This document shows, one piece after another, positions 24,485-31,790 of a stretch of DNA of 34,198 nucleotides. The translations under genes were made by a program, and so were the position numbers. The DNA lies in assembly GCA_017538255.1 (NCBI GenBank), contig JAFYJD010000027.1, forward strand, positions 1 to 34,198, in the 5' to 3' direction. The DNA comes from Clostridia bacterium. Lineage in GTDB: Bacteria > Bacillota > Clostridia > Christensenellales > CAG-138. Under the pieces are notes generated by a model, which saw only the letters and a program-made list of their open reading frames with translations, had not been told where the DNA came from and did no database searches. The stretch's first letter is position 1; each line of letters begins with the position of its first letter.

Positions 24485-25528
24485 ATGGCTATCAACAAGG
24501 AGTTTTTGTACGACATTCTAAAAACGGGTTCCGTATCGGGCAACGAGGCGGAACTTGAAAAAAAGATCTTTGACTATATGCGGGATAAGGCCGACAGCGT
24601 ATCCGTCGACGAACTCGGCAACGTGCTCGCCGCGGTCAATCCGAACGCGGAGTTCAAGGTGCTTGCCGCGGGACACGCGGACGAGATCGGGCTTATGGTC
24701 AGCGCGATCGGCGGCGACGGCATGCTTAAGGTAACACGTATCGGCGGCATCTACACAACGACATATCCGGGCCATAAAGTCCGCGTCTACACCAAAAACG
24801 GCGTTATTTACGGCGCTGTCGCCAATTCAAGGTCGATCGCCAAAAACAAGGATATCGAGGCTTCCGACCTTTGCATAGACATCGGCGCGAAGGATCGCGA
24901 GGACGCGCTGAAATATGTTGAACTCGGCGATACAGTTACCTTCGACACCGATGTGCGCGAACTTGTGAACGGCCGCATAACGGGCAGGGCGCTCGACGAC
25001 CGCCTCGGCGCGTATATCGTGATGGAAGCGCTCTTAGAGGCGAAAAAGCGCGGCGCGTCCGTCGGCTGTTATTCGGTCGCATCCACGGGCGAGGAAACCA
25101 CGGGCAACGGCGCGTATTTTACCGCGGCCCGCGTAAAGCCGAATATCGCGATCGCAGTAGACGTTACCTATACTTCGGATAACTGCGGCATCAGCGACGC
25201 GGAAACGGGCGATATCGCGCTCGGCAAGGGGCCTGTCATCTGCAACAACCCGTCGATCCATAAAAAACTGAACGAGCGCCTGCGCGCGCTGGCGAAAAAA
25301 CTCGATATGCCGATACAGATCGAGGCGGCGAGCGGCCGCACGGGCACCGACGGCGATACGATGCACCGCACGGGTCTCGGCGTTCCGTTTGCGCTGATAT
25401 CCATACCGCTTCGCTATATGCATAACCCGAACGAGGTCTGCGATCTCAAGGACGTCGAGGACTGCATAACCCTGCTCGCGGAGTTCTTTATAGACTGCTC
25501 GGCGGATATGGAACTTAAGCCGTTTTGA
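24485..25528 (+). CDS. M42 family metallo-aminopeptidase
   Basis: A 347-residue cytosolic aminopeptidase of the glutamyl aminopeptidase/endoglucanase-M-like group (often called YsdC/FrvX), which trims peptides as large tetrahedral oligomers. Metal and catalytic ligands are visible in order: GHADEIGL, RALDDRLG, STGEETTGNG, AVDVTY and a C-terminal YMHNPNEV. Full length, start set by AAGGAGAT 6 nt upstream. Last gene of the rightward operon; a terminator follows about 50 nt on. Some relatives were once misannotated as cellulases; nothing here supports that. Confidence 0.94.
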   Translation: MAINKEFLYDILKTGSVSGNEAELEKKIFDYMRDKADSVSVDELGNVLAAVNPNAEFKVLAAGHADEIGLMVSAIGGDGMLKVTRIGGIYTTTYPGHKVRVYTKNGVIYGAVANSRSIAKNKDIEASDLCIDIGAKDREDALKYVELGDTVTFDTDVRELVNGRITGRALDDRLGAYIVMEALLEAKKRGASVGCYSVASTGEETTGNGAYFTAARVKPNIAIAVDVTYTSDNCGISDAETGDIALGKGPVICNNPSIHKKLNERLRALAKKLDMPIQIEAASGRTGTDGDTMHRTGLGVPFALISIPLRYMHNPNEVCDLKDVEDCITLLAEFFIDCSADMELKPF

Positions 25529-25575
25529 TAAAACGGCGCTAAAAAGGGGCGCGGATAAGCCCAAAACGACTAACG

Positions 25576-25616
25576 AAACGGCAGGGGGGAGGGGTTGCGC
25601 CCTGCCGTTTTATTTC
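25576..25616 (+). terminator. Terminator of the rightward operon
   Basis: An 11-bp perfect stem (25576-25586 with 25600-25610, AAACGGCAGGG and complement), a 13-nt G-rich loop, then TATTTCTT. It follows the M42 stop by about 47 nt. Confidence 0.85.
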
Positions 25617-25776
25617 TTGATATGCAGACCCAAAACGCTTTCTTATACGCATATGTGCCTGACGCCGAGCGTGATTGAAGCCGACCGCATAAGCGAAAAA
25701 CACGCCGCCTCCCGCACGGGCGCGCCGCTCTCTGCGCCGCCGCGAAAAATATATCTTGCAAGCGGGCTGTTGCTAC

Positions 25777-25805
25777 TTGCACACAGCCGCCATTTGTATT
25801 ATAAT
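25777..25805 (+). promoter_or_regulatory. Consensus promoter of the tRNA gene
   Basis: TTGCAC (25777-25782), 17-nt spacer, TATAAT (25800-25805), 15 nt before the mature tRNA 5' end. The rest of 25,529-25,776 holds only the terminator; I see no gene in it. Confidence 0.8.
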
Positions 25806-25820
25806 ACTTCGGTACAGCAA

Positions 25821-25896
25821 GGGGCATTAGCACAGTTGGTAGCGCGCAACGTTCGCAATGTTGAGGTCAGGGGTTCGACTCCCCTATGCTCCACCA
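25821..25896 (+). tRNA. tRNA-Ala (anticodon CGC)
   Basis: A complete 76-nt cloverleaf with CCA encoded. The acceptor stem GGGGCAT pairs with ATGCTCC (one G-U) and the discriminator is A. Anticodon stem CAACG/TGTTG encloses the loop TTCGCAA, so positions 34-36 are CGC, reading the alanine codon GCG. T-arm AGGGG-TTCGACT-CCCCT is perfect. The D-stem GCAC/GCGC has one A-C mismatch (12-23). It has its own promoter and terminator, and the restriction-modification block starts just behind it. Confidence 0.95.
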
Positions 25897-25900
25897 TCAT

Positions 25901-25940
25901 AGGATTGCTATTTTAACAAGATAGCAGTCCTATTTTTATT
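25901..25940 (+). terminator. Terminator of the tRNA-Ala gene
   Basis: An 11-bp stem with one G-U pair (25901-25911 with 25921-25931), 9-nt loop and a T-rich tail (ATTTTTATT). It starts 4 nt after the CCA end. Confidence 0.9.
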
Positions 25941-25962
25941 CTATCCGTGAAGGAGTGTGTTC

Positions 25963-26006
25963 AAAACGGCGGAAACCCTTGTAAAATAAAGGATTCCCGC
26001 CGTTTT
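25963..26006. terminator. Terminator-like hairpin at the 3' end of the restriction-modification operon
   Basis: Arms AAAACGGCGG (25963-25972) and CCGCCGTTTT (25997-26006) pair perfectly, and inner CCTT/AAGG can extend the stem. U residues flank both ends, so it could stop minus-strand transcripts from the endonuclease gene and any plus-strand readthrough. Confidence 0.6.
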
Positions 26007-26077
26007 CTTATGCCCATTTATCGCTTATATGTCACTGAAATCTGCAAACCGTTGTTAAACGATATCATATGAAACTG

Positions 26078-26803
26078 TCATTTCTGGTATTTATCTTCTA
26101 TGTCGCTCCAACGCGGAATAGTTAGTTTCTTGCCATAATAGCGTTCATAACTTGATACAAACTTCTTTTTCCAAGTTGCCGCGCTATCGTGTGTTTTTGG
26201 GTTCTGATACACAGTTTCTTCTATAGCTGATATAAAATCTTCAAGGCAAGCGAACATAGGTATATTTCCAGTTTTTGTGCTATACCACACACCGGGACGG
26301 ATTTTATGAACTACGCCTTGCTTTACTTGCAGATTTATTGCCCATCCGTCCATACGGCGGGTTATTTCCCAAACCTTTTTTATCCAAAGATCTTTTACCG
26401 TAACAACACCGTTATCGCTCATATCATAGCCGAAAATAAGATAATCGACGTCAAGCATATAGGGTTTTTCAATGATTTCTTCCTCGTACATTCTAAAATC
26501 TGCAATATCAAAACCGGGGCTTGCAGAGCGATTGAACGCCTTTACCTCTAACAGATCCTTTGTTCTATCATCGGGATTGAGAAAAAAATCGGGTGGCATT
26601 TGCGTATTTTCAGACGGGGCATATTCAATGCCGCGTTTATCAAGCCAGCCTTGCAGCCACTCTTGAATGATATTTCCGACAACGTCTTTTTGCTTGACGA
26701 TAATGTCAACGTCGCCGAAAAAGAACTTGATTTGCCCCTGCAATTCAAGAATTTTGTCCTCGTTTACCAACTTGTCATAAACTTGTCGTGCCGATAGCCT
26801 CAT
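26078..26803 (-). CDS. Type II restriction endonuclease, probably NgoBV/NlaIV-like (GGNNCC)
   Basis: A 241-residue nuclease partner of the adjacent methyltransferase. It shows a PD-(D/E)xK core: Pro71-Asp72 (MPPDFFLNPD) and Glu86-Val-Lys88 (LLEVKAFN). From memory of the family, the blocks VVGNIIQEWLQGWL, PPDFFLNPDDRTKDLLEVKA and ITRRMDGW resemble the NgoBV-type endonucleases that cut GGNNCC; that specificity is an inference. The gene begins 4 nt after the methyltransferase stop, with GAGGT as ribosome binding site. Lower GC and AT-rich codon choice than the chromosomal genes around it suggest transfer. No frameshift or stop is seen, so it should be active. Confidence 0.8.
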   Translation of the reverse strand: MRLSARQVYDKLVNEDKILELQGQIKFFFGDVDIIVKQKDVVGNIIQEWLQGWLDKRGIEYAPSENTQMPPDFFLNPDDRTKDLLEVKAFNRSASPGFDIADFRMYEEEIIEKPYMLDVDYLIFGYDMSDNGVVTVKDLWIKKVWEITRRMDGWAINLQVKQGVVHKIRPGVWYSTKTGNIPMFACLEDFISAIEETVYQNPKTHDSAATWKKKFVSSYERYYGKKLTIPRWSDIEDKYQK

Positions 26804-26807
26804 ATAT

Positions 26808-28097
26808 TTATACCTCGCAATATATATCTAAAACTCTGCTTGCAACTTTTTTGATAACAGGAACGACTACTGTATTTCCTAAAAGGTCGTATCCGTTTTC
26901 AATGGTCGTATCAAATTTATAAGTATCTGGGTAGCCGAACAAGCGTAAGCCCTCGCGCAAAGTTAAAGTCCTAAGTCCGTCAACATCAACAACAAACAGG
27001 TGTTGCATATCCATTGCTACAAGTGTAGGTGCAATTCCTTTTGGGTCTAAAACCTTGCTGATTTCAAAAGACATTTTTCCTGCTACTATATTATAGCCTT
27101 TTGGCAGACAAGTATCTTGAATTCTTGTATTTCCTACTTTCTTTTTCGGATGCTCAAGTTTAAGATACCCTTTTTGTACAAGATCGGAAAGCATAGTTTC
27201 TAATTTCGGATGGTCGAAAAAAGAACGAATTTGCTCAATCGTTAGTGGCATTCCGTCCATCCAGTCAATGCCGTATTCTTCTGCCCACTTCTTTTTGCGT
27301 CGTTCTCTCAGTATAGTATTTAACAAAACTTTTTGATCATCAGATACCGTGCCTTTATACTCAATATCCCAACTATGAATATTGTTATCGCCGCCGCGTT
27401 TATCTTTTACCGATTTTCCGTATAATTCTTCAAGGGAATAATGCTTCATAACAAGTTGCACAAATGCGCTGTCTGAAACAGGCTTGCCGTGTTCAAGTAT
27501 CGTTTCCAAAGACTTTTTTACTTTCTTGAATTTCTCTAAATTAGGCTTTGTTTTTTTTGTCCCCACAATATATATACGCTTTCTATCTTGTGGAACTCCA
27601 AAGTCTTTAGCGTTCAGTACACGCCACGAAACATAATAATTTAGGTCGTCCAGGGTATGCAAAATGGTTGAAAGCGTCCGTCCTATTTTGTCGGATTTGT
27701 TTTCCCTGTCGTGATTTACAAGCCCTTCTACATTTTCAAGTAGAAAACCATAGGGCTTTTTTTCTTTCAGAATGCGGACGACATCAAAAAATAAAGTTCC
27801 CCGTGTATCTTCAAAACCTAACCTTTTCCCCGCCGATGAAAACGCTTGACATGGAAAACCCGCAAGCAGAAAATTAAAGTCAGGAATGTCTCTTGCTTCA
27901 ATCTGCGTAATATCGCCGCTTATTTCTTCGCCAGGGTGATTTTGCTTTAATACGTCTATTGCATACGGTTTTATTTCAGATGTAAAAACGCATTCCGACG
28001 CAAGCCCTCTTTCAGCGCAAGCAAGTTCAAACCCTTTTCTAATACCGCCTATGCCTGCGAATAAGTCAATAAATTTAACAGGTTCTTTTATGGTCAT
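26808..28097 (-). CDS. DNA (cytosine-5-)-methyltransferase of the type II system
   Basis: A 429-residue enzyme that transfers a methyl group from S-adenosylmethionine to carbon 5 of cytosine and so protects host DNA from the partner nuclease. Motif I FIDLFAGIGG (9-18), motif IV GFPCQAFSSAG with catalytic Cys83, motif VI ENVEGL (121-126), motif VIII QDRKRIYIVG (170-179) and motif X LGNTVVVPVI near the end are all present in canonical order. The long region between VIII and IX (about 190-385) is the target recognition domain. The ATG at 28097 overlaps the regulator stop (ATGA), so the two are coupled; a TTG codon 18 nt upstream is less likely. Confidence 0.95.
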   Translation of the reverse strand: MTIKEPVKFIDLFAGIGGIRKGFELACAERGLASECVFTSEIKPYAIDVLKQNHPGEEISGDITQIEARDIPDFNFLLAGFPCQAFSSAGKRLGFEDTRGTLFFDVVRILKEKKPYGFLLENVEGLVNHDRENKSDKIGRTLSTILHTLDDLNYYVSWRVLNAKDFGVPQDRKRIYIVGTKKTKPNLEKFKKVKKSLETILEHGKPVSDSAFVQLVMKHYSLEELYGKSVKDKRGGDNNIHSWDIEYKGTVSDDQKVLLNTILRERRKKKWAEEYGIDWMDGMPLTIEQIRSFFDHPKLETMLSDLVQKGYLKLEHPKKKVGNTRIQDTCLPKGYNIVAGKMSFEISKVLDPKGIAPTLVAMDMQHLFVVDVDGLRTLTLREGLRLFGYPDTYKFDTTIENGYDLLGNTVVVPVIKKVASRVLDIYCEV

Positions 28098-28315
28098 TTG
28101 TTTGTTACCTCGCAATCCTGTTTTATTTCTACAATATCGTCAAGCCCGCATTCAAGGGAGGACGCGATTTTTGCTAACGTATCCATTGCGACTGGTTCAT
28201 CCTTGCCCATTTTTGCAAGAATGTTCGTGCTGATACCCGCCATCTTTCTCATATCCGTTTTTGTCATACGCAGGTCTATCAACAACTTCCACAAGCGGTT
28301 ATAACTGTATGTCAT
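28094..28315 (-). CDS. Small XRE/Cro-type HTH regulator (C-protein-like) of the restriction-modification operon
   Basis: A 73-residue protein that is essentially one helix-turn-helix domain: MTKTDMRKMAGISTNILAKM is the HTH core and MDTLAKIASSLECGLDDIVE the typical fourth and fifth helices (YozG/HTH_26 type). The start at 28315 has GGAGGGAG at good spacing; an upstream in-frame codon would remove the site. As first gene of the operon it probably times methyltransferase and nuclease expression, like C proteins, although it is closer to YozG-like regulators than to the classical C.PvuII family. Autoregulation is inferred only. Confidence 0.85.
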   Translation of the reverse strand: MTYSYNRLWKLLIDLRMTKTDMRKMAGISTNILAKMGKDEPVAMDTLAKIASSLECGLDDIVEIKQDCEVTNK

Positions 28316-28357
28316 AGGCGCTCCCTCCGAAGAAACGTAACTATAAAAATTCAATTC

Positions 28358-28386
28358 ATTATAGCATACTCGATGGGAAAAATCAA
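28358..28386 (-). promoter_or_regulatory. Promoter of the restriction-modification operon
   Basis: TTGATT (28381-28386), 17 nt, TATAAT (28358-28363) on the minus strand, about 43 nt upstream of the regulator ATG. I did not find a clear C-box-like symmetric operator around it. Confidence 0.7.
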
Positions 28387-28481
28387 TAAGTTATCCTGTA
28401 TTCGTGATATTTCATTGCGTTTCAGACCTTACGAAATTTAACGATGTGGGTGCTTTTGTTGAAATAGCAATCTTTAGCCAT

Positions 28482-28511
28482 AAAACGGCAGGTCGCAAGA
28501 CTTGCCGTTTT
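28482..28511. terminator. Strong hairpin with GCAA tetraloop between the restriction-modification operon and the anti-sigma gene
   Basis: A 13-bp stem (28482-28494 with 28499-28511, one G-U) closed by a GNRA-type GCAA loop, with T-rich sequence on the plus-strand side and TTTT at the end of the minus-strand arm. It probably ends the sigma/anti-sigma transcript. The rest of 28,387-28,624 shows no convincing gene. Confidence 0.65.
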
Positions 28512-28624
28512 CAATTCTGTTTTCCCTATCGGGCAAAAGGTCCTTCGGATATGATGCCGCTTGGCCAATACCACGAGTCTTCGGCGCGGAAACTCGGAGG
28601 CAAAGTTTAAGCGCGCGGCTTCTC

Positions 28625-29458
28625 TCAGTCCAGCCCGTCCGCCCATGCGTGAATGATCTCGATAGCATGGTCATAATCGGTCTTCGGCACCGCTCCGAGA
28701 TGCAGCTGGTATAATGCGCTGCCGCAGAGAACATATCCTGACAGGCCCATATATTCGCTCTCGTACGTAGGGTTGATTACCGCAATGCGGCACTCGTTGC
28801 CGCCGCGGGTGGCGTAGTTCAAAAACTCAGCATCACGCGGATATTCCGGAGTCCATACGCTGTCCAAATTGTACTCGCCGCTGTCGGCGTACTCGGTCAT
28901 AATTGTGACGCTCTCCTGTGCGCCCATCTGACCTTTGATGCGCTCTATATACATTTCCACGCTGTTGACACGCCCTTCGGCGTTTCCGCGAGCGGTGACG
29001 AAGCAGCTGTCAAAATCGTCATACGGGAACGGCGGAGTTTTGAGCCCGTTGAGGCCGATGTAGTCCATCGCTTCGTCGATGCTGTCAAAGGCAACGCTGT
29101 AGCTGCTTTTATCTACGAAAGTCGATGAATAGATTGGCGCGGGGGTGAAAGTGGCGTATTGCTCGGCGATAACGCTGCCCGCGTTGCGCACCTCGCCTTT
29201 GAAACTGCTCCATTTTACGAGAGGAAGGCTCGTTCTTACGGAAAAGCCCTCCTGGCCTTCGGAATATGATGTCTTTCGAAGCTCGATGCCGCTGGATATT
29301 GCATACGCCGTGGTGCCGCCGAGAAGAAGCACAAGCGCGGCTGCGATCGCGATCATTCGGAGGGATCTCGGACGGATGCTGCGCTTCGGCTTTGGCGCAT
29401 CCTCTAAAAGTTCGTGATCTAAATCGTTCATACATTTCAAAAAGTCCATTTCGTTCAT
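28625..29458 (-). CDS. Membrane-anchored putative anti-sigma factor
   Basis: A 277-residue protein encoded in a 4-nt overlap (ATGA) behind a sigma factor gene, which is the main reason for the call. It has a short cytoplasmic N-terminus (1-34, FLKCMNDLDHELLEDA), one membrane helix (about 35-54) and an extracellular domain of about 220 residues with no family I recognise. No zinc-finger HxxxCxxC motif is present, unlike the second anti-sigma protein at 32658. The short N-terminus would bind the sigma factor and the outer domain would sense a signal. Confidence 0.75.
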   Translation of the reverse strand: MNEMDFLKCMNDLDHELLEDAPKPKRSIRPRSLRMIAIAAALVLLLGGTTAYAISSGIELRKTSYSEGQEGFSVRTSLPLVKWSSFKGEVRNAGSVIAEQYATFTPAPIYSSTFVDKSSYSVAFDSIDEAMDYIGLNGLKTPPFPYDDFDSCFVTARGNAEGRVNSVEMYIERIKGQMGAQESVTIMTEYADSGEYNLDSVWTPEYPRDAEFLNYATRGGNECRIAVINPTYESEYMGLSGYVLCGSALYQLHLGAVPKTDYDHAIEIIHAWADGLD

Positions 29459-30015
29459 TGTAAAAAACCTTCCTTTTCAAGATGTTTTCGCAGCTCGCGC
29501 CTTGTGCGGAGCAGCAGGGATTTGACTTTGGATTCGCTTATATCGTATCTTTGGGCGATCTGTGCGATCGGCTCCATATACCAGTACCTTCGAATGAATA
29601 CGCTCCGTTTTTCATCGGAAACGCCTCGAAGATACCTGCTCACCGAGGCGGAGAGCTCCCGCGCCTCAAAACTGCTTTCGGTATCGTTTCCCGAGCGCAG
29701 CATAGCGGCAAGTTCATCGGTAAGCGATACCGTTTCCGCGCTGCGCTTTGCGGCGGAGAGCGCCTTTAAGCGGTTGAGCGCCTTTAAGCGGACGATCCTT
29801 GCAAGGAAGGCGAAAAGATACTCGCGGGGCTCGTGCGGCGGGATCCTGCGCCATACCTCAAGATAGGCATCGTTTTCGCACTCCTCCGCGGCGCCGTCGT
29901 CGCCGAGCACGCCCCGAGCTATCGCACGGAGCCTCGCACCGTATTTCTCGCGCACAAGCGCTATCGCCGCTTCATCCCCGGCAAGAATAAGATCCACGAT
30001 GCCGTTGTCGTCCAT
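29455..30015 (-). CDS. RNA polymerase sigma factor, ECF-like sigma-70 family
   Basis: A 186-residue two-domain sigma factor. Region 2 (about 8-85) has LVREKYGARLRAIARGVLGD and CENDAYLEVWRRIP; region 4 (about 120-182) has YMEPIAQIAQRYDISESKVK then SLLLRTRRELRKHL, the -35 recognition helix. It should direct transcription of a small regulon, released when the co-encoded membrane protein senses a signal. The start at 30015 has GAAAGGAA upstream. Its own promoter could lie in 30,016-30,120; an ECF-type motif is not obvious. Confidence 0.9.
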   Translation of the reverse strand: MDDNGIVDLILAGDEAAIALVREKYGARLRAIARGVLGDDGAAEECENDAYLEVWRRIPPHEPREYLFAFLARIVRLKALNRLKALSAAKRSAETVSLTDELAAMLRSGNDTESSFEARELSASVSRYLRGVSDEKRSVFIRRYWYMEPIAQIAQRYDISESKVKSLLLRTRRELRKHLEKEGFLQ

Positions 30016-30354
30016 ACTGTGCCGTTCCTTTCAAGTAATGAAGACCTTCACCTATATAATCAACTTTTAACCGCGGAAGGTTGCGCGGAATGCGAAAAAA
30101 ATCGAACGATCAAAAACGGAAGCCTCGCCGGAGGCGCCGCGACGCACCGCGTTCACTTTGGGAGTGTAAACGCAGCGGACATATTTGTCAAGCCGCTGCA
30201 AGCGCATTTGCGGCTTTTACATATTCGACCATATGGGGTGTATTTTTGTTTGGGGAGTTTGAATTATCTGTGTAGATATGGTAAAATTACAGCGTCCTGA
30301 CCAAGGAGAAATACTACCCGCGTGCGGAGGTTTTTTGGAGTTTTGGAGGTTGAT
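30016..30354. other. Divergent intergenic region with several hairpins
   Basis: No gene is seen between the sigma factor (leftwards) and the GNAT gene (rightwards). It holds a small GCCTC-GCCG-GAGGC hairpin (30122-30135) followed on the minus strand by TTCCGTTTTT. It also holds a nested structure in which TGTAAA (30165-30170) pairs with TTTACA (30216-30221) and GCAGCGG (30172-30178) with CCGCTGC (30193-30199). The GNAT promoter lies at 30259-30287. Confidence 0.5.
30259..30287 (+). promoter_or_regulatory. Promoter of the GNAT gene
   Basis: TTGAAT (30259-30264), 17-nt spacer, TAAAAT (30282-30287), 67 nt upstream of the ATG at 30355. Confidence 0.6.
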
Positions 30355-30801
30355 ATGCTCTTTTATGACACGGATTTTTTGGAGGATGCCGAGATAAAAC
30401 TGGTTTTGGAGAGGACTGCGGACGAGGATCCCGTCAGAAAATGGGTGCCGGCGTATTACTTTTGTATTTGCAGCAAGCGAGGCGAGCCGATGGGGCGCTG
30501 CGATCTTCGCATCGGTTATAACGAAGGGCTCTATTACGGCGGACACATCGGATATGCCGTCAACGAAGAATACAGGGGACGGCACTATGCCGCAAAGGCA
30601 TGCAAACTGCTGTTTGAATTGGCCAAAAAGCACGGGATGGATCATCTATACATAACCTGCGATCCGGACAACATCCCCTCGAGAAGAACCTGCGAACATC
30701 TGCACGGCGAATTGCTGGAGATCGCGGAACTGCCGGAGGACAACGATATGAGGATCAATGACGGCGACACCGAAAAATGCGTGTACAGATTTGAGTTGTA
30801 G
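30355..30801 (+). CDS. GNAT family N-acetyltransferase
   Basis: A 148-residue acetyl-CoA-dependent acetyltransferase of unknown substrate. The acetyl-CoA motif A is VNEEYRGRHYAAKACKLL, followed by GMDHLYITCDPDNIPSRRTC, the motif B region of the RimJ/RimL-like branch. The C-terminus ends in a beta strand (KCVYRFEL). The start at 30355 is set by GGAGG 5 nt upstream; the open frame extends 33 nt further without a site. Followed 31 nt later by a fragment that starts like a second GNAT. Confidence 0.88.
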   Translation: MLFYDTDFLEDAEIKLVLERTADEDPVRKWVPAYYFCICSKRGEPMGRCDLRIGYNEGLYYGGHIGYAVNEEYRGRHYAAKACKLLFELAKKHGMDHLYITCDPDNIPSRRTCEHLHGELLEIAELPEDNDMRINDGDTEKCVYRFEL

Positions 30802-30832
30802 TTTGGCCGCTGCCTGCGGCGAGGAAAGCGCC

Positions 30833-30991
30833 ATGACTATTGAAATCGAACGCCTGATTCTCAGTCCATTTCTTGAAAACGATGCGTCGGACTTCGTTGG
30901 AAGTGCCCGAAAGACCGCTGCGAGTATTTCTGCGCTTTTCGCCTTGTCCGGCACAAAAATCCGCTATTTTGAGGCGCTGCGCGGTTTTTAG
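30833..30991 (+). pseudogene. Probable remnant of a second GNAT acetyltransferase gene
   Basis: A 52-codon frame with its own GAGGAAA site. The first 22 residues (MTIEIERLILSPFLENDA plus SDFV) match the start of RimJ/RimL-type acetyltransferases, which begin with an IETERLILRPF pattern. The sequence then loses similarity and stops at 30991, lacking the acetyl-CoA motif and about 100 residues. Best read as a truncated duplicate beside the intact GNAT gene. Confidence 0.5.
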
Positions 30992-31011
30992 CCAAATATC
31001 AAGCATAATGA

Positions 31012-31045
31012 ATAATCCGCTAATACATATGTATTAGCGGATTAT
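31012..31045. repeat. Perfect 34-bp palindrome
   Basis: ATAATCCGCTAATACAT followed at once by its exact reverse complement; all 17 pairs match and there is no loop. No U-tract follows on either side, so it is not an ordinary terminator. It lies between the GNAT remnant and the small peptide gene. Confidence 0.9.
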
Positions 31046-31146
31046 GGATTCCTGAACTATGAATGGAGTTTTAGGCTGAACCCTGTATCTCCTTATGCGG
31101 ATACGCCCTTACAGCCCTCGAGTTTTTTATGCAGCACGGATTTGAG

Positions 31147-31425
31147 TTACACATCTCTTATTATGTCGCACCATACTTCCCCTTCCCAAGCATCTACAGA
31201 GAATGGCCACGGCATTCCCGTAAGCGCCTCAAGCATAGCCGCCGCTTCCATGGCTTCCGCAACCGTGGAAACTCCCGGGATCAGGGTTATGCCATATTCT
31301 GCCGCAGTAAGGATGAACCCGTAATCTATGTATGTGCATACAAGAGGATCTGGTTCTCCCGATGCGCACACGATATCGCCGCTGTCGGTGATGCGGGCTG
31401 ACGGAGCCAGATATATCTTCTTCAT
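31147..31425 (-). CDS. Small 92-residue protein of unknown function (possible peptide precursor)
   Basis: It starts MKKIYLAPSARITDSGDIV and then CASGE. This resembles the N-terminus of many short Clostridia proteins that open with MKKxYxxP and reach an acidic D(I/V)xxxSG segment near residue 20, a family without known function that looks leader-like. The rest is hydrophobic with three Cys and an Ala/Glu-rich helix (about 57-69). There is no signal peptide. GGGAGG lies 9 nt before the ATG, and a full-consensus promoter sits about 140 nt upstream. No modification enzyme or exporter is adjacent, so a modified-peptide precursor is only one option. Confidence 0.65.
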   Translation of the reverse strand: MKKIYLAPSARITDSGDIVCASGEPDPLVCTYIDYGFILTAAEYGITLIPGVSTVAEAMEAAAMLEALTGMPWPFSVDAWEGEVWCDIIRDV

Positions 31426-31564
31426 TTTTGTTTTCCTCCCAAACGAATGCCCATATCGCGCAACACAAAATCGCGCACGGTTTTGCGTATTTCAGCATTG
31501 TTTGACCTTCCCTTTCAGACACGTTACTACCGCGGCAAGGCTCAGGTTAATTTGTGATATATTC

Positions 31565-31594
31565 ATTATACGCCCGAACTCTCACATATGTCAA
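31565..31594 (-). promoter_or_regulatory. Full-consensus promoter of the small peptide gene
   Basis: TTGACA (31589-31594), 18-nt spacer, TATAAT (31565-31570) on the minus strand; both hexamers are perfect. The leader to the ATG at 31425 is about 130 nt. Confidence 0.8.
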
Positions 31595-31671
31595 GCATTT
31601 TCCTTTAATTCAAAAACAAAACGGCAAACAGCGGGCAACGCGCGGCGCGTGTCAACAAATGCACGGATGAG

Positions 31672-31700
31672 TTGAACAAAAATGAAACAGGGAGTATAAT
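31672..31700 (+). promoter_or_regulatory. Promoter of the nitroreductase remnant
   Basis: TTGAAC (31672-31677), 17 nt, TATAAT (31695-31700). It points away from the peptide gene promoter; together they fill the 365-bp gap 31,426-31,790. The bases ATGAGTTGAAC also occur at the promoter at 33418. Confidence 0.7.
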
Positions 31701-31790
31701 TAGAATGAGAAGTGCGCTTGGCTGCGATTGATACAGCGCTGCCGATACGGTAACCCTGCAGAAGAAAACGGAAGCGAAATGGGATAGGGA

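Noticed and set aside
25617..25916. Open frame of 99 codons running over the tRNA
   Set aside because: It contains the tRNA promoter and the tRNA itself and has no ribosome binding site.
25897..28624. Integrative element with att sites at the tRNA
   Set aside because: I searched by eye for a repeat of the tRNA 3' end at the far side of the restriction-modification block and for an integrase; neither was found.
31229..31498. A second minus-strand frame starting MLKYAKPCAILCCAIWAFVW overlapping the small peptide gene
   Set aside because: It has a fair ribosome binding site and a hydrophobic start, but it overlaps the better-supported 92-residue gene in another frame and turns into Arg/His-rich sequence typical of out-of-frame reading.
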